The notes beneath the pieces are model-generated. The model did not search any database and was not told where the DNA came from. It worked only from the letters and a program-made list of their open reading frames with translations. A stretch of 64,000 nt of DNA, from NCBI GenBank assembly GCA_910577205.1, contig CAJTMA010000001.1:208468-272467 (forward strand), in the 5' to 3' direction. The translations under genes and the position numbers were made by a program. The stretch's first letter is position 1. Each line of letters begins with the position of its first letter. Shown piece by piece: positions 41,378 through 50,663 of this stretch. The DNA comes from an uncultured Alphaproteobacteria bacterium. GTDB taxonomy: Bacteria; Pseudomonadota; Alphaproteobacteria; RF32; CAG-239.

Positions 41378-42487
41378 TTAACCGTCTTCAAGATGAAGTA
41401 GAACAGAAACGCTTATCAGTCCGGCGATGAGTGTTGGGGTCCAGACTGCCATAAAGGGCGGAATGTAACCGTTTAAGCCAAAAGCATAGATAACCTGTGA
41501 CAGGAAATAAACGATAAAGCCGGTGGAAACACCGCCGACAATCAGGAACATAACGCCGCCGCGCCGATTGTTAGGGCGTAAAGCGAAGACTGCGGCAATT
41601 AGAATCATGGTGCAGAGCAAAAACGGCGATGCCAGCAGAGATAAGTAGTGCAGGTAGTGTTTGAGTGCCGAAAAGCCTGATTTTTCATAGAAACGGATGG
41701 TATCGGGTAAATCCCAAAAAGAAATAGATTCCGGATCAACAAAGTTTTCTTTAATGCGTTCCAGTGTCAGGCTGGTGGTATATTTGACGCTGGGCAAGTC
41801 AATTCTGGCTTTGCCGGCTTCATAGACTTTTACGTCTTTTAATTCAAAGCCGTTTTTATCATCCAGGGTGGCGGCAAAGGCTTCAACCCGGCGAATCAGG
41901 CGGGATTTCCGGTCCATTTCCATTATGCTGACATCGCGCAGCAACAGTGTGTCATTTTCCTGGTGGAGGTTTTTAGCCTGAATAACCAAAACCGTATCTT
42001 TGTTAATGGCTTCTCTGGTCCATAATCCTTTGTCGGTAAACAGCACGGCATTGGGGTTGCGGGTTTTAAAGCGGTAATCCATGGTTTCGTATAATTCATA
42101 CATTTTGGAAGAAACCGGATTTATGACCGTAATGTTGATAATGCCGACCACAAAAGTGGCAACCAAAACCGGAAAAAGAAAGCCCCAGATGGATACCCCG
42201 GCCGCGCGGATGATAACGAATTCATTGCTTTTGCTCAAGCGCCAAAAGGTTATCATGGCGGCAATCATCATAACAAAGGGGAAAACCATATCAATGGTTT
42301 GCGGCAGTTTGGTGAGAGCCATTTGGATAACAAAGACAAAACCGGCTTCTTCCCGTCCGGCAGAGCGGCGAAGCATTTCAATCAGTTCAAAAATAAATAC
42401 GACGCCGAGCACTGTCAGCAAAACCCCTAAAAAGTTTAGGATAATCTGTTTGCTCAAATAGCGGCCGAGAATAGAGTTTGGATTCAT
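41378..42487 (-). CDS. lptG: LPS export ABC transporter permease LptG
   Basis: Second permease of the LptB2FG lipopolysaccharide exporter. The 369-residue YjgQ-type protein has MNPNSILGRYLSKQIILNFL, the motif MITFWRLSKSNEFVIIRAAGVS, a periplasmic domain (about 125-260) and three C-terminal membrane segments (FLLCTMILIAAVFALRPNNRR, FLIVGGVSTGFIVYF). It is not beside lptF, which is unusual for this pair. It is the last gene of a cysK-tyrA-lptG run. Confidence 0.9.
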   Translation of the reverse strand: MNPNSILGRYLSKQIILNFLGVLLTVLGVVFIFELIEMLRRSAGREEAGFVFVIQMALTKLPQTIDMVFPFVMMIAAMITFWRLSKSNEFVIIRAAGVSIWGFLFPVLVATFVVGIINITVINPVSSKMYELYETMDYRFKTRNPNAVLFTDKGLWTREAINKDTVLVIQAKNLHQENDTLLLRDVSIMEMDRKSRLIRRVEAFAATLDDKNGFELKDVKVYEAGKARIDLPSVKYTTSLTLERIKENFVDPESISFWDLPDTIRFYEKSGFSALKHYLHYLSLLASPFLLCTMILIAAVFALRPNNRRGGVMFLIVGGVSTGFIVYFLSQVIYAFGLNGYIPPFMAVWTPTLIAGLISVSVLLHLEDG

Positions 42488-42552
42488 GTCTTTTTACTTC
42501 GGAGTTACAAATAATGACACTAAAATATAAAATAATGCGGCGTTTGACAAGT

Positions 42553-43485
42553 CTAATCTCGGCGTTGGAGTTCGGAGAGGAGTTTCTTTTCGGTTTCCGG
42601 CTGATCCTGGCGGGCTTCCACCACTTCGTTACGGATTTTGCGGGTGCGGGAAAAGAGCTCAAAAAGTTTGTCGCCCTCGTCCCAGCGGATGTTGCGTTCA
42701 AGAGCTATCAAGTCTTCGACAAAGCGTTGGATAAGTTCAAGAATTGTGCCTTTATTATTCAGCAGAATATCGCGCCACATGGTGGGGTCTGAGCCGGCGA
42801 TACGGGTAAAATCACGAAAGCCGGAGGCTGAATATTTGATGATTTCCTTTTGTTCATAACCCTCCAAATCAGCGACAGTGCCGACTATGGAAAAAGCAAT
42901 CAGGTGGGGCAGGTGGGAAACTGCGGCCATGACTTTGTCATGATGTTCCGGGGTCATGGAATCTACGCGCATTTTGGCATAAGACCATAGTTTGGATATT
43001 TTTTCGACGGCTCCGTCCGAAGAACGTTCTCCGGGGGTCATGATATACCACCGGCCTTCAAATAACGTATCAAACCCGGCTTCCGGTCCGGATTTTTCCG
43101 TTCCGGCAACCGGATGTCCGGGGACGATGAACACTTCGGCTTGGGGTGGCAGGTTAGCTTCAATTTCTTTTACGGCATAGGTTTTGACTGAGCCGACATC
43201 AGTGATGATTGTGCCTTTTTTTAAATGCGGGGCAATTTCTTTGATGATTTTGCCGTAAGCGCCGACCGGGGTTGCCAAGACGATTAAATCTGAATTGGTT
43301 ACGCTGTTGGCAACGGTTTTATGGATTTCATCGACAATGCCAAGCTCCAGCGCTTTCTGCATATATTGCGGTTTGGCATCAAAGCAGGAAACGCGTTTGG
43401 CGAGGTTGTCCCTTTTGATGACACGCGCCAAAGAAGAACCGATTAAGCCGATACCGATAATTGTTACTTTATTAAACAAAGACAT
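42553..43485 (-). CDS. tyrA: Prephenate/arogenate dehydrogenase (TyrA)
   Basis: NAD(P)-dependent oxidative decarboxylase in tyrosine synthesis. The 310-residue protein has the Rossmann start VTIIGIGLIGSSLARVIKR, DVGSVKTYAV, the signature HPVAGTEKSGPEAGFDTLF and SHLPHLIAFSIV. Length and motifs fit the cyclohexadienyl-type dehydrogenase of Alphaproteobacteria; prephenate versus arogenate preference cannot be told. It lies 8 bases after cysK. Confidence 0.92.
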   Translation of the reverse strand: MSLFNKVTIIGIGLIGSSLARVIKRDNLAKRVSCFDAKPQYMQKALELGIVDEIHKTVANSVTNSDLIVLATPVGAYGKIIKEIAPHLKKGTIITDVGSVKTYAVKEIEANLPPQAEVFIVPGHPVAGTEKSGPEAGFDTLFEGRWYIMTPGERSSDGAVEKISKLWSYAKMRVDSMTPEHHDKVMAAVSHLPHLIAFSIVGTVADLEGYEQKEIIKYSASGFRDFTRIAGSDPTMWRDILLNNKGTILELIQRFVEDLIALERNIRWDEGDKLFELFSRTRKIRNEVVEARQDQPETEKKLLSELQRRD

Positions 43486-43493
43486 AGATTTTC

Positions 43494-44423
43494 CTAATCA
43501 AAATAGCCGAGAGAGAGGTATCTTTCGACAGCTGAGGCCAGAATGATGACAATATTTTTGTTCGTCATTTCCGGGCGTTGGCCGATTTTAACTGCGGCAG
43601 CCAGAGCAGCACCGGAGGATAAGCCGACCGGAAGCCCTTCGGTTTTGGCAACCGTTTTAGCCATGTCAATAGCTTCCTCGGAAGAGATGTCAGCCACTTC
43701 ATTGACTAATGTTTTATCATAAAATTTAGGGATAAAGCCTGCGCCGATGCCGAGGATTTTATGAGCCCCGGGTTGTCCGCCGTTTAGTACCGGACTTTCT
43801 GCCGGTTCAACGGCAACCACATATAAGTCGGGGTTGCAGGTTTTGAGCGCCGAGGCGATGCCGGTGAGCGTGCCGGAAGTACCGACCGCACTGACCAAGC
43901 AATCAACTTCGCCGCCGGTATCCTCCATAATTTCCATGCTGGTTCCAAAACGGTGGGCATCCGGGTTGGCTTCATTTTCAAATTGACGCAGCAGAATAAC
44001 ATTCGGGTTTTTGGCTGTTAAAATGTCAGCCTTAGCGATAGAGCCTTTCATGCCGTCTTCTGCAGGGGTGAGGATGACTTCCGCCCCGAAGTGGCGCATC
44101 AGTTTAATTCGTTCTTGGGACATATTTTCCGGCATGACGATGACTAACTTATAGCCTCTGGCGGCGCAAAGGGCGGCCAGAGCTATTCCCGTGTTGCCGG
44201 AAGTGGCTTCGACAAAGACTGTGTTGTCATTAACCAAGCCTGATTTTTCCGCTTTATCAAGCATATTGGCAGCAATGCGGTCTTTTACCGAAAACAGCGG
44301 ATTGTAAAATTCGCATTTGGCAAGCAGGTTTGCTTTTACCTGATATTTGTCAGCCAGTTTGTTTAATTTCAGCAGCGGCGTGTGGCCGACCATTTCGGTG
44401 ACTGAGTTATAGATTTTCTTCAT
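43494..44423 (-). CDS. cysK: Cysteine synthase A (O-acetylserine sulfhydrylase)
   Basis: PLP enzyme forming cysteine from O-acetylserine and sulfide. The 309-residue protein has VGHTPLLKLNKLA, the PLP lysine in NPLFSVKDRIA (Lys47), the substrate loop EATSGNTGIALA, GTSGTLTG (PLP phosphate) and GIGAGFIPKF. The PLF in place of the usual PGG or PLS before SVKDR is a small deviation. It is the first gene of cysK-tyrA-lptG. A cystathionine beta-synthase-like specificity is a remote alternative. Confidence 0.92.
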   Translation of the reverse strand: MKKIYNSVTEMVGHTPLLKLNKLADKYQVKANLLAKCEFYNPLFSVKDRIAANMLDKAEKSGLVNDNTVFVEATSGNTGIALAALCAARGYKLVIVMPENMSQERIKLMRHFGAEVILTPAEDGMKGSIAKADILTAKNPNVILLRQFENEANPDAHRFGTSMEIMEDTGGEVDCLVSAVGTSGTLTGIASALKTCNPDLYVVAVEPAESPVLNGGQPGAHKILGIGAGFIPKFYDKTLVNEVADISSEEAIDMAKTVAKTEGLPVGLSSGAALAAAVKIGQRPEMTNKNIVIILASAVERYLSLGYFD

Positions 44424-44522
44424 TTTTCCCCCGATTGGTGTTCATAAAGCGGAATTTGTACTTTAATAAGTCTAACGCATTGAGTATTATAACAATAATA
44501 TTAAAAAATTAAAAATAAAGAA

Positions 44523-45104
44523 ATGAAAGCAATAAAAACACTGGTTTTTGCATTTTTTATGCTGCTGACGGAAGTCGGCACGGTTCAGGCTGTCAGCTTG
44601 GATGAAATTTACCGCGATATTGTCCGCTCGGATAATCGCGGTTATTTGCCGATGTTTGTTAAAAACCGTGAAGCGCCCGATTTTGAAGACAATAAGGTTG
44701 ATTTGTCGCAAGTGCCTAATCCGACACCGGAAGATACAAGTCCGGTTAACCCTGATTTGGAAATTGTCAAACTAGAGAATCAACGCAAGATTCGCGAGGA
44801 AAAGCTGAAAGTTGAATTAGCCAAGTGGCACGCGGTCATTGAAAATGTCAAGGCCGGAAACGTGACCCCGGTGGAGTTGCGCGCGCTGGAAGTCAAAGTT
44901 GATGACAATAACCCTTTGGCGACAGAAATTTTAGCTTGGGTTTATGCCCGGGGTGTCGGGGTTCAGCCGGATTTGGTTAAGGCTTTCAACTTATATCAAA
45001 AAGCGGCAAAACTCGGTGTGGGCGGCGCACAATTGAATGCGGCTAAAGTTTATAAGGCTATGCCGCGGCGGGTGCGCGAAACTTTGGTTACTTATCAGCC
45101 GTAA
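44523..45104 (+). CDS. Exported Sel1-repeat protein
   Basis: A 193-residue protein with a signal peptide (MKAIKTLVFAFFMLLTEVGTVQA), a Pro/Asp-rich spacer, a charged helix (about 80-110, KLENQRKIREEKLKVELAKW) and Sel1/TPR-like units (ATEILAWVYARGVGVQPDLVKAFNLYQKAAKLG; about 135-180). Sel1 units mediate protein contacts; the mature protein should act in the periplasm. Its last 17 bases overlap the convergent nudix gene. The partner is unknown. Confidence 0.8.
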   Translation: MKAIKTLVFAFFMLLTEVGTVQAVSLDEIYRDIVRSDNRGYLPMFVKNREAPDFEDNKVDLSQVPNPTPEDTSPVNPDLEIVKLENQRKIREEKLKVELAKWHAVIENVKAGNVTPVELRALEVKVDDNNPLATEILAWVYARGVGVQPDLVKAFNLYQKAAKLGVGGAQLNAAKVYKAMPRRVRETLVTYQP

Positions 45105-45585
45105 ATAATTTTTGAAATGCCAGCCAGTGGGCGTAATTTATTTTCGTTTCGGCCGAGAAAATATCTGCAATGTTTAACCAGGCGGCTGTGCCGTTTTCCG
45201 GTGTTTTCCAGGGGGCTACTTGCGTGTCGAAGCCATAGGATGACGCGTCATAAACAATAAAAGTTTGTTCATAGACGCAATATTCTCCATAGGGGCGGGC
45301 ATCGTCGGCAAAGTAATTGATCTGTTGGCTGTAAGAGCGTTCTCCGTGGCTAAGCTCAAATTCAATTCCGGTTTCTTCATATAATTTGCGGTAGAGGCAA
45401 TTGCGGAAGTCTTCTTTGCGCGAAACAGCGCCGCCCGGAAATTCCGGAACGCTGACTGAGGGCGGATAGGTGACTAAGACTTTGCCGTCTTTAACCAGAA
45501 TGGCAAAATAGCCTTTTTGGCAGACGGGGATAAGGTCATCGGCATATTTTTCACGGCCGCGGCGGTCGTAAAAGACATCACTCAT
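45088..45585 (-). CDS. NUDIX hydrolase
   Basis: A 165-residue NUDIX-family pyrophosphohydrolase. The box reads GGAVSRKEDFRNCLYRKLYE then ETGIEFE, matching G-x5-E-x7-R-E-x2-E-E-x-G except that the Glu after Arg is Lys. The glutamates of the EE pair that bind metal are kept. Flanking strands (YFAILVKDGKVLVTYPPS, YEQTFIVYDAS) fit the fold. It overlaps the end of gmk by 8 bases, so the two are translated together; the substrate is unknown. Confidence 0.85.
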   Translation of the reverse strand: MSDVFYDRRGREKYADDLIPVCQKGYFAILVKDGKVLVTYPPSVSVPEFPGGAVSRKEDFRNCLYRKLYEETGIEFELSHGERSYSQQINYFADDARPYGEYCVYEQTFIVYDASSYGFDTQVAPWKTPENGTAAWLNIADIFSAETKINYAHWLAFQKLFTADK

Positions 45586-46243
45586 TTTCCTTGGCTTCCT
45601 TTATCAGTTCGTTGACAAACCGTTTCATTCCGGTTTGACGGACGCGTTTCATCCGTTCCCCGGAGATGATTTTTTGGACTTTCAGGATGGTTTCTTCAAG
45701 GTTGACATTAACGATGACGTAGTCAAATTCATCCCAGTGCTCTATCTTGTCAAAGACCATTTTCATACGCTTGTCGATAATCTCTTTGCTGTCTGTTCCC
45801 CGGCCTTCCAAGCGGCGGCGCAGTTCTTTGATGGAGGGCGGCAAAAGATAAATGGTGACGACATCATCTCCGGCTTTTTCTTTCATTTGGCGCGCGCCTT
45901 CCCAGTCCATGTCAAACAGAACGTCTTCACCTACGTTGATAAAGCTGTCGACTTCGGAGCGCAGCGTGCCGTAACGAGAGCCGTATTGAGAATCGACATA
46001 TTCGTAAAAGGCATCCTGTGCCAGAAATTCATCATATTGCTTGTCATTGATGAAATAATAATCCTGACCGTCAACTTCGCCTTCGCGGGGTTTACGCGTG
46101 GTGACAGAAACGGAAAATTTGATATGCGGGTCACGTTGCAGAATTTCTTTGACGACAGCGCTTTTTCCTGTGCCGGACGGGGCTTCGATAATAAACATCG
46201 CGCCGCGGCGGACTTTTTTCAGACGGTCAATGATTTCATCCAT
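45578..46243 (-). CDS. gmk: Guanylate kinase
   Basis: Converts GMP to GDP with ATP. The 221-residue protein has the P-loop IIEAPSGTGKSAVV (21-28), the GMP-binding stretch SVTTRKPREGEVDGQDYYFI, SQYGSRYGT, DMDWEGARQMKE and LPPSIKELRRRLEGRGTD, all typical. It is followed by an overlapping nudix gene. The ATG at 46243 faces the divergent SDR gene across 79 bases. Confidence 0.96.
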   Translation of the reverse strand: MDEIIDRLKKVRRGAMFIIEAPSGTGKSAVVKEILQRDPHIKFSVSVTTRKPREGEVDGQDYYFINDKQYDEFLAQDAFYEYVDSQYGSRYGTLRSEVDSFINVGEDVLFDMDWEGARQMKEKAGDDVVTIYLLPPSIKELRRRLEGRGTDSKEIIDKRMKMVFDKIEHWDEFDYVIVNVNLEETILKVQKIISGERMKRVRQTGMKRFVNELIKEAKENE

Positions 46244-46322
46244 GAGTATGCTCCATTTAGCTGGTGACTTTTGAATATAATATTATAATATAAAAGCTAA
46301 ATATTAAAAAGTCTTTAGGAAA

Positions 46323-47093
46323 ATGATGATGAAAAATATAAACGTGTTGATTACCGGCGCCAGTTCAGGCATTGGGGAAGCTTTGGCCGAATATTATGCG
46401 GCAAACGGCGCTGCCAGATTGTTTATTTGCGGGCGGAATGCCGAGCGGCTGGAAAAAGTCCGCGCCTCCTGCGTTGCTTTGGGCGCAGAGGTTTTTGCCG
46501 AAGTTTTGGATGTGGCGGACAGCAAGGCTATGGCTGAGTGGGTGGCGCGTTGTAATGATATTGCCCCGCTTAATCTGGCGATAGCCAATGCCGGGACGGG
46601 AACTGTAAACGAAACGGACGACTCAATCCGCAATACGTTTGCTACCAATGTTAACGGCGTGATTAACACTGTTTTGCCGGTGTTGCAGGCTTATCGGGCG
46701 CGTCCGGCGCAGTATGCAGAAGACAAGGCTGTGGCTGTTGTCAGCTCCATGGCCGGATATCACGGGCTGCCTACCTGTCCGGCTTACAGTGCCAGCAAGG
46801 CTTGTGTGAAAGCCTGGGGGGAAGCGCTGCGTCCGGTGTTAAAGCGCGAGGGAATCCGCATGAGCGTGATTTGTCCGGGGTTTGTGCGTTCAAGAATTAC
46901 AGACCAGAATACCTGTCCGATGCCGTTCTTTATGGAAGCGCCGCAGGCTGCTAAGATTATTGTCGAGGGAATTAAAGCAAATAAAGGTATTATTGCTTTT
47001 CCGTGGCCGCTGCGTTTTGTGGTGTGCCTGGTGTCGGTTTTGCCGAATTGTGTCAGCGATTTGCTTTACGGGCGTTTGCCGCCGAAGGCTTAG
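46323..47093 (+). CDS. Short-chain dehydrogenase/reductase
   Basis: An SDR of 256 residues with the cofactor motif ITGASSGIGEALAEYYA, ANAG (NNAG equivalent), the catalytic Ser in VVSSMAGYHG and YSASKACVKAW (Tyr-x3-Lys), and a post-catalytic VICPGFVRSRITD. The product type resembles membrane-associated lipid or sugar-modifying SDRs with a hydrophobic C-terminus (WPLRFVVCLVSVLP). Three possible starts (46323, 46326 and 46332) lie close together. Its 3' end overlaps the convergent permease gene by 41 bases. The substrate is unknown. Confidence 0.88.
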   Translation: MMMKNINVLITGASSGIGEALAEYYAANGAARLFICGRNAERLEKVRASCVALGAEVFAEVLDVADSKAMAEWVARCNDIAPLNLAIANAGTGTVNETDDSIRNTFATNVNGVINTVLPVLQAYRARPAQYAEDKAVAVVSSMAGYHGLPTCPAYSASKACVKAWGEALRPVLKREGIRMSVICPGFVRSRITDQNTCPMPFFMEAPQAAKIIVEGIKANKGIIAFPWPLRFVVCLVSVLPNCVSDLLYGRLPPKA

Positions 47094-48360
47094 GATGTTT
47101 GTGGCGTTCCAAGCGCATCAGTATCCATAAAAGAACCAATCCGGGGATAATCATCACGGTGACGATTAAGAAAAATACCGGCCAAGACGTCATTTCCTTG
47201 ACATAGCCGCTGCTGGCCGCAAAGACATCGCGTGCCAGGCTCATCAGCGAAGAAAGCAGCGCGTATTGGGTGGCGGTGTAGGCTATGTTACAAAGCGAGG
47301 AGAGGTAGGCAACCAAAGCGGTGGATGCCATGCCGCCGGCAATGTTATCCAACGACAGGGTGAGCATCAGCATTGGCACGCTGTGTCCGACATAGGCCTG
47401 AACGACAAACATCAGGTTGGTTATTCCTTGTAAAATACCGCAGAGCATTAAGCCTTTGAGCATACTCATCCTGCTCATAACCAAGCCGCCGACCAGACCG
47501 CCGAATATTGTGGCCGCCATACCGAAGACTTTGGATACAAATGCGATTTCGCCTTTACTGAAACCCATATCAACATAAAAAGGGAATGCCATCGGCGCCA
47601 TGTAGGAATCGCTCATGCGGTAGAAGAAAATAAAGACCAGTATCAGCGCCCAGTCAGCCCGTTTCATAAAATCAAGAAAAGGGTCATAGACGGCTTTGTT
47701 CATAAAGTCGCTGAAATTGCGATAGGTTTGTTCGCTGTATTTTTCGGCTTTGACAGGTTCTGGTGAGAAAAGTATGGTTGCCATGCCGATTAATGTTCCG
47801 AATGTCATCAGCAGATAAACCTGATTCCAGCTCATAAAGGAAGCCATCCAAATAGCCCCGGCGCCGGAAGCAATTGTTCCGAGGCGGTAACCGATAATAT
47901 ATATTGCCACGCCAGCGCCTTGTTCTTTGGCATTAAAGCTTTCAATGCGGTAAGCGTCCAGCACAATATCCTGAGAAGCGGATGCAATAACGACAATAAC
48001 ACAAAGGATTGCCAAAAGGTGAAGATTTTCGGCAGGTGTGACCGTGGAAACCGCGGCTATTCCTGCTGCTAAAAGTATTTGGAAGAACAAAGCCCAGCCG
48101 CGGCGGCGGCCTAATTTGCCAAACAGCGGCAGGCTCAGGCGGTCAAGCAGCGGCGACCAAAGCCATTTAAAACTGTAGGGCAGTTTTACCAAAGAGAATA
48201 AGCCAATCGCTTTATAAGAAATGCCGTCATCTTTGAGCCAAAGGTTGAGTGTGCTGAAAATTAAAAGCAAGGGAAAACCGCTGGAAAAACCCAGCCCGAC
48301 CATTGTAATCATGCGCGGCGTAAAATAAATCCGCAAAGCTTTTATCCATTTCGAAAGCAT
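47053..48360 (-). CDS. ampG: AmpG-like MFS permease
   Basis: A 435-residue major-facilitator transporter with about 12 membrane segments. The start TPRMITMVGLGFSSGFPLLLIFSTLNLWLKDDGIS and the following KLPYSFKWLWSPLLDRLSLP are typical of AmpG, the inner-membrane importer of anhydro-muropeptides for cell-wall recycling. That fits the MurU-like enzyme at 19 kb and MltA at 50 kb. Other AmpG-like permeases with different cargo exist. The 3' end overlaps the SDR gene by 41 bases. Confidence 0.85.
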   Translation of the reverse strand: MLSKWIKALRIYFTPRMITMVGLGFSSGFPLLLIFSTLNLWLKDDGISYKAIGLFSLVKLPYSFKWLWSPLLDRLSLPLFGKLGRRRGWALFFQILLAAGIAAVSTVTPAENLHLLAILCVIVVIASASQDIVLDAYRIESFNAKEQGAGVAIYIIGYRLGTIASGAGAIWMASFMSWNQVYLLMTFGTLIGMATILFSPEPVKAEKYSEQTYRNFSDFMNKAVYDPFLDFMKRADWALILVFIFFYRMSDSYMAPMAFPFYVDMGFSKGEIAFVSKVFGMAATIFGGLVGGLVMSRMSMLKGLMLCGILQGITNLMFVVQAYVGHSVPMLMLTLSLDNIAGGMASTALVAYLSSLCNIAYTATQYALLSSLMSLARDVFAASSGYVKEMTSWPVFFLIVTVMIIPGLVLLWILMRLERHKHPKPSAANARKANR

Positions 48361-48425
48361 TTATTTCTCCCTCTGGGTTACTCTAATTCAGAGAGGTTAA
48401 ATTTTATCTAACGAAAAACGGAAAT

Positions 48426-48962
48426 TTAGCGCTTGCGGCGCAGCATAATATAAAGAGCACCGCTGCCGCCAAGCTTGGCTGACGGATGGATGAATGACAG
48501 TATCAGCGGGCGAAGTTCGCGGCTGTTCAGCCAAAGCGGGACGCTTTCTTTCAGTTTGCCCTTTACCGTGAACATATCCCCGTCTTCCGGGTGGGACAGC
48601 CCTTTGCCGGTGATGATAATGACGCAGCGTCTGCCGGTGAGATAGGCGTTTTGAATGAAATTAAAGACAGCGGCGCGGGCTTCTTCTTCTCGAAAGCCAT
48701 GCAAATCCAATGTGGCTTCGACCGGAATATCACAACGTTTGAAACGTTTGGCCAGACTGCCGTCCATATCATCGGTGTTGCCTGTTTTCAAATCGTCAAG
48801 TTTTTCGCCGCGGTATGCTGCTGCCAAATTTACGGTAGGGCGGATTTCCGGGAGAATTACCGGTTTAGACGGAGGCAGCTCGCTGTTCGGCATTTTGCGG
48901 ATGTCTTTGGTTATTTCTGCCCAGAGGGCATCGTCTTCGGCTGTGTCAGGCTGTTTGGTCAT
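48426..48962 (-). CDS. Smr-domain protein
   Basis: A 178-residue protein with an Smr (small MutS-related) domain at the C-terminus: ATLDLHGFREEEARAAV, CVIIITGKG and GGSGALYIMLRRKR. Such domains bind or cut branched DNA or act on RNA. I start it at the ATG at 48962 (MTKQPDTAEDDALW); the frame is open upstream, but there it lies inside the neighbouring membrane-protein gene. It overlaps that gene by 17 bases and closes the timA-mltA-smr block typical of Alphaproteobacteria. Confidence 0.88.
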   Translation of the reverse strand: MTKQPDTAEDDALWAEITKDIRKMPNSELPPSKPVILPEIRPTVNLAAAYRGEKLDDLKTGNTDDMDGSLAKRFKRCDIPVEATLDLHGFREEEARAAVFNFIQNAYLTGRRCVIIITGKGLSHPEDGDMFTVKGKLKESVPLWLNSRELRPLILSFIHPSAKLGGSGALYIMLRRKR

Positions 48963-49446
48963 GGGTTGCTGCCGTTTCCTGTTGCGGTGCGTCTTTGCTT
49001 TCGACCATATAATCAGCATAGTTGCTGACGACAAATTCTTTCCAGTCGCCCTCGGGAGAAACGCAGCCTTGTTTTTTGTTTGCGGCGTTGACCAAAACGA
49101 TGCCGCCGAAGTCCCATAACTTGACGCAGTTTTCGTAGCTGCTGGTAAAATAAGTTTTGGTGCGCTCAATGAGGTAGCGGTCAACTTTCTTTTTGAAATA
49201 AGTAATATAGACCAATATCATGGCGATGATAAATGCCAAACCGAAAATAACGCTGACGGTCAAAATCAGAATCAGGCCGATAATAACCGGGGTGAGAACC
49301 GGAAGCAGAGTTTCCCATACATCATAGACCGGCGAACCGGGACGGTTGATGCGTCCATAGTCAAAGTAAAGGCGCAATTGGTCTTTTTCGATGGCCTTGT
49401 TAAGAGCCTTGTATATTAATTTGTCGGCTTTGCTGGGTTTGTTCAT
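48946..49446 (-). CDS. Small inner-membrane protein of unknown function
   Basis: A 166-residue protein with a central hydrophobic stretch (about residues 46-86, VLTPVIIGLILILTVSVIFG...MILVYITYF), probably two membrane passes, between a basic N-terminus and a polar C-terminal half (YENCVKLWDFGGIVLVNAAN). It overlaps mltA by 4 bases and smr by 17, so it is embedded in a translationally coupled operon. No family recognised. Confidence 0.78.
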   Translation of the reverse strand: MNKPSKADKLIYKALNKAIEKDQLRLYFDYGRINRPGSPVYDVWETLLPVLTPVIIGLILILTVSVIFGLAFIIAMILVYITYFKKKVDRYLIERTKTYFTSSYENCVKLWDFGGIVLVNAANKKQGCVSPEGDWKEFVVSNYADYMVESKDAPQQETAATHDQTA

Positions 49447-50663
49447 GGTTGGTTAGCCCTGTTTTGCGGAATAAGGATAAAATAACGTCCGGCAGAATTC
49501 ATTCTTCCGGCTTTTTCCAAAACGTCATCTTTGCCCGACCCCCAGAAGTAGTCGCCGCGCACAGGGCCTTTGATGGCGCTGCCGATGTCTTGGGCGACAA
49601 CCAGTTTTTCAATTTTTTCCCGGTCAGGACCTGTGGTTTCGAGCCAAATCAGGCTGCCCAGAGGAATGTAGCTGCGGTCAACAGCCAAGCTGCGTCCGGC
49701 ATGGAGCGGAACGCCGTGAGCACCAATCGGGCCGTCGGCAGAAGAAATGCGGTGAAAGATAAAGCGTTTGTTTTCGCGCATTTCTTTTTCGGCAATTTCA
49801 GGGTGGGCTGCCAGCCATTTTTTGATGTTGCCCATGGAAACTTCGCCAGGTTTGAGGTAGCCTTTTTCAAGCAAGATGCTGCCAATTCCTTTAAAAGGGT
49901 GGCCGTTGTTGTCCGCATAACTGACACGCAGAGTGCGCCCGTCGGGCAGAGTGGCAACGGCAGAGCCTTGAATTTGCATGATGTTGATATCGATATTGCT
50001 GTCACCCCATAAAATAACCGGCGCTTTTATTTGCAGGCGTTCAATTTCTTCCCGGGTGAAATAAGGGAGGAGCTTTTGGTCAACAATGCGGCCGACCAAA
50101 CGTTTGTCCGGGAGGGAAGCGTCAAAATCTTTGGGGTTAAATTCAATCAAGTCTGACGGTTTGCCGTAAATGGGGTAGCGGTATAAGGCAGTTTGAATTT
50201 GCGAGGCATTAATCGCAGCTTCGTAATAAGAGGTGAATTTGCCTTGGTCCGAACCGTCAGCAATTACCAAAAATGGCAGGAAATTGCTTTCCAGGTAATA
50301 TTTAAATTCTGCCGCGGTGGTGATATCTGCGGCAAACAGCCTTTGACAGGCCAGTTGGTAAGCGGCTGTCGGAATGCGTAGTTCGGAATTGGAAAGGTAG
50401 GTGTTTTTTTCCTGCATGATTTTGGCACAGCTTAATTTAAAGCTGTCCAAGGCTTCCAACAGATTGTCATTTTTCCAGCCGGGCAAATCTTTAAACTGAT
50501 AGTCCTGTAATCTGACTTTGGGTTTGGGCGGCAAAACCGGGCGAGGAGATTTGTCCATGGTAATCTGGGGCAGTTCCTCGGTGTCACGGGGTTGTTTTTG
50601 TTCTTCTTTGCCGCAAGAGGCCAGCAACAGAAGCAAGGCAAATAGTGAAAATAGTCTTGTCAT
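49443..50663 (-). CDS. mltA: Membrane-bound lytic murein transglycosylase A
   Basis: Outer-membrane lipoprotein cleaving peptidoglycan glycan strands to anhydro-muropeptides. The 406-residue protein has a type II signal with lipobox LLASC (Cys17), the MltA domain (FTSYYEAAINASQIQTALYRYPIY, WGDSNIDINIMQIQGSA) and the C-terminal 3D domain with VAQDIGSAIKGPVRGDYFWGSG carrying the catalytic Asp. The first base group of the gene overlaps the Tim44-like gene by 4 bases. Its products would be imported by an AmpG-type permease such as the one encoded nearby. Confidence 0.94.
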   Translation of the reverse strand: MTRLFSLFALLLLLASCGKEEQKQPRDTEELPQITMDKSPRPVLPPKPKVRLQDYQFKDLPGWKNDNLLEALDSFKLSCAKIMQEKNTYLSNSELRIPTAAYQLACQRLFAADITTAAEFKYYLESNFLPFLVIADGSDQGKFTSYYEAAINASQIQTALYRYPIYGKPSDLIEFNPKDFDASLPDKRLVGRIVDQKLLPYFTREEIERLQIKAPVILWGDSNIDINIMQIQGSAVATLPDGRTLRVSYADNNGHPFKGIGSILLEKGYLKPGEVSMGNIKKWLAAHPEIAEKEMRENKRFIFHRISSADGPIGAHGVPLHAGRSLAVDRSYIPLGSLIWLETTGPDREKIEKLVVAQDIGSAIKGPVRGDYFWGSGKDDVLEKAGRMNSAGRYFILIPQNRANQP

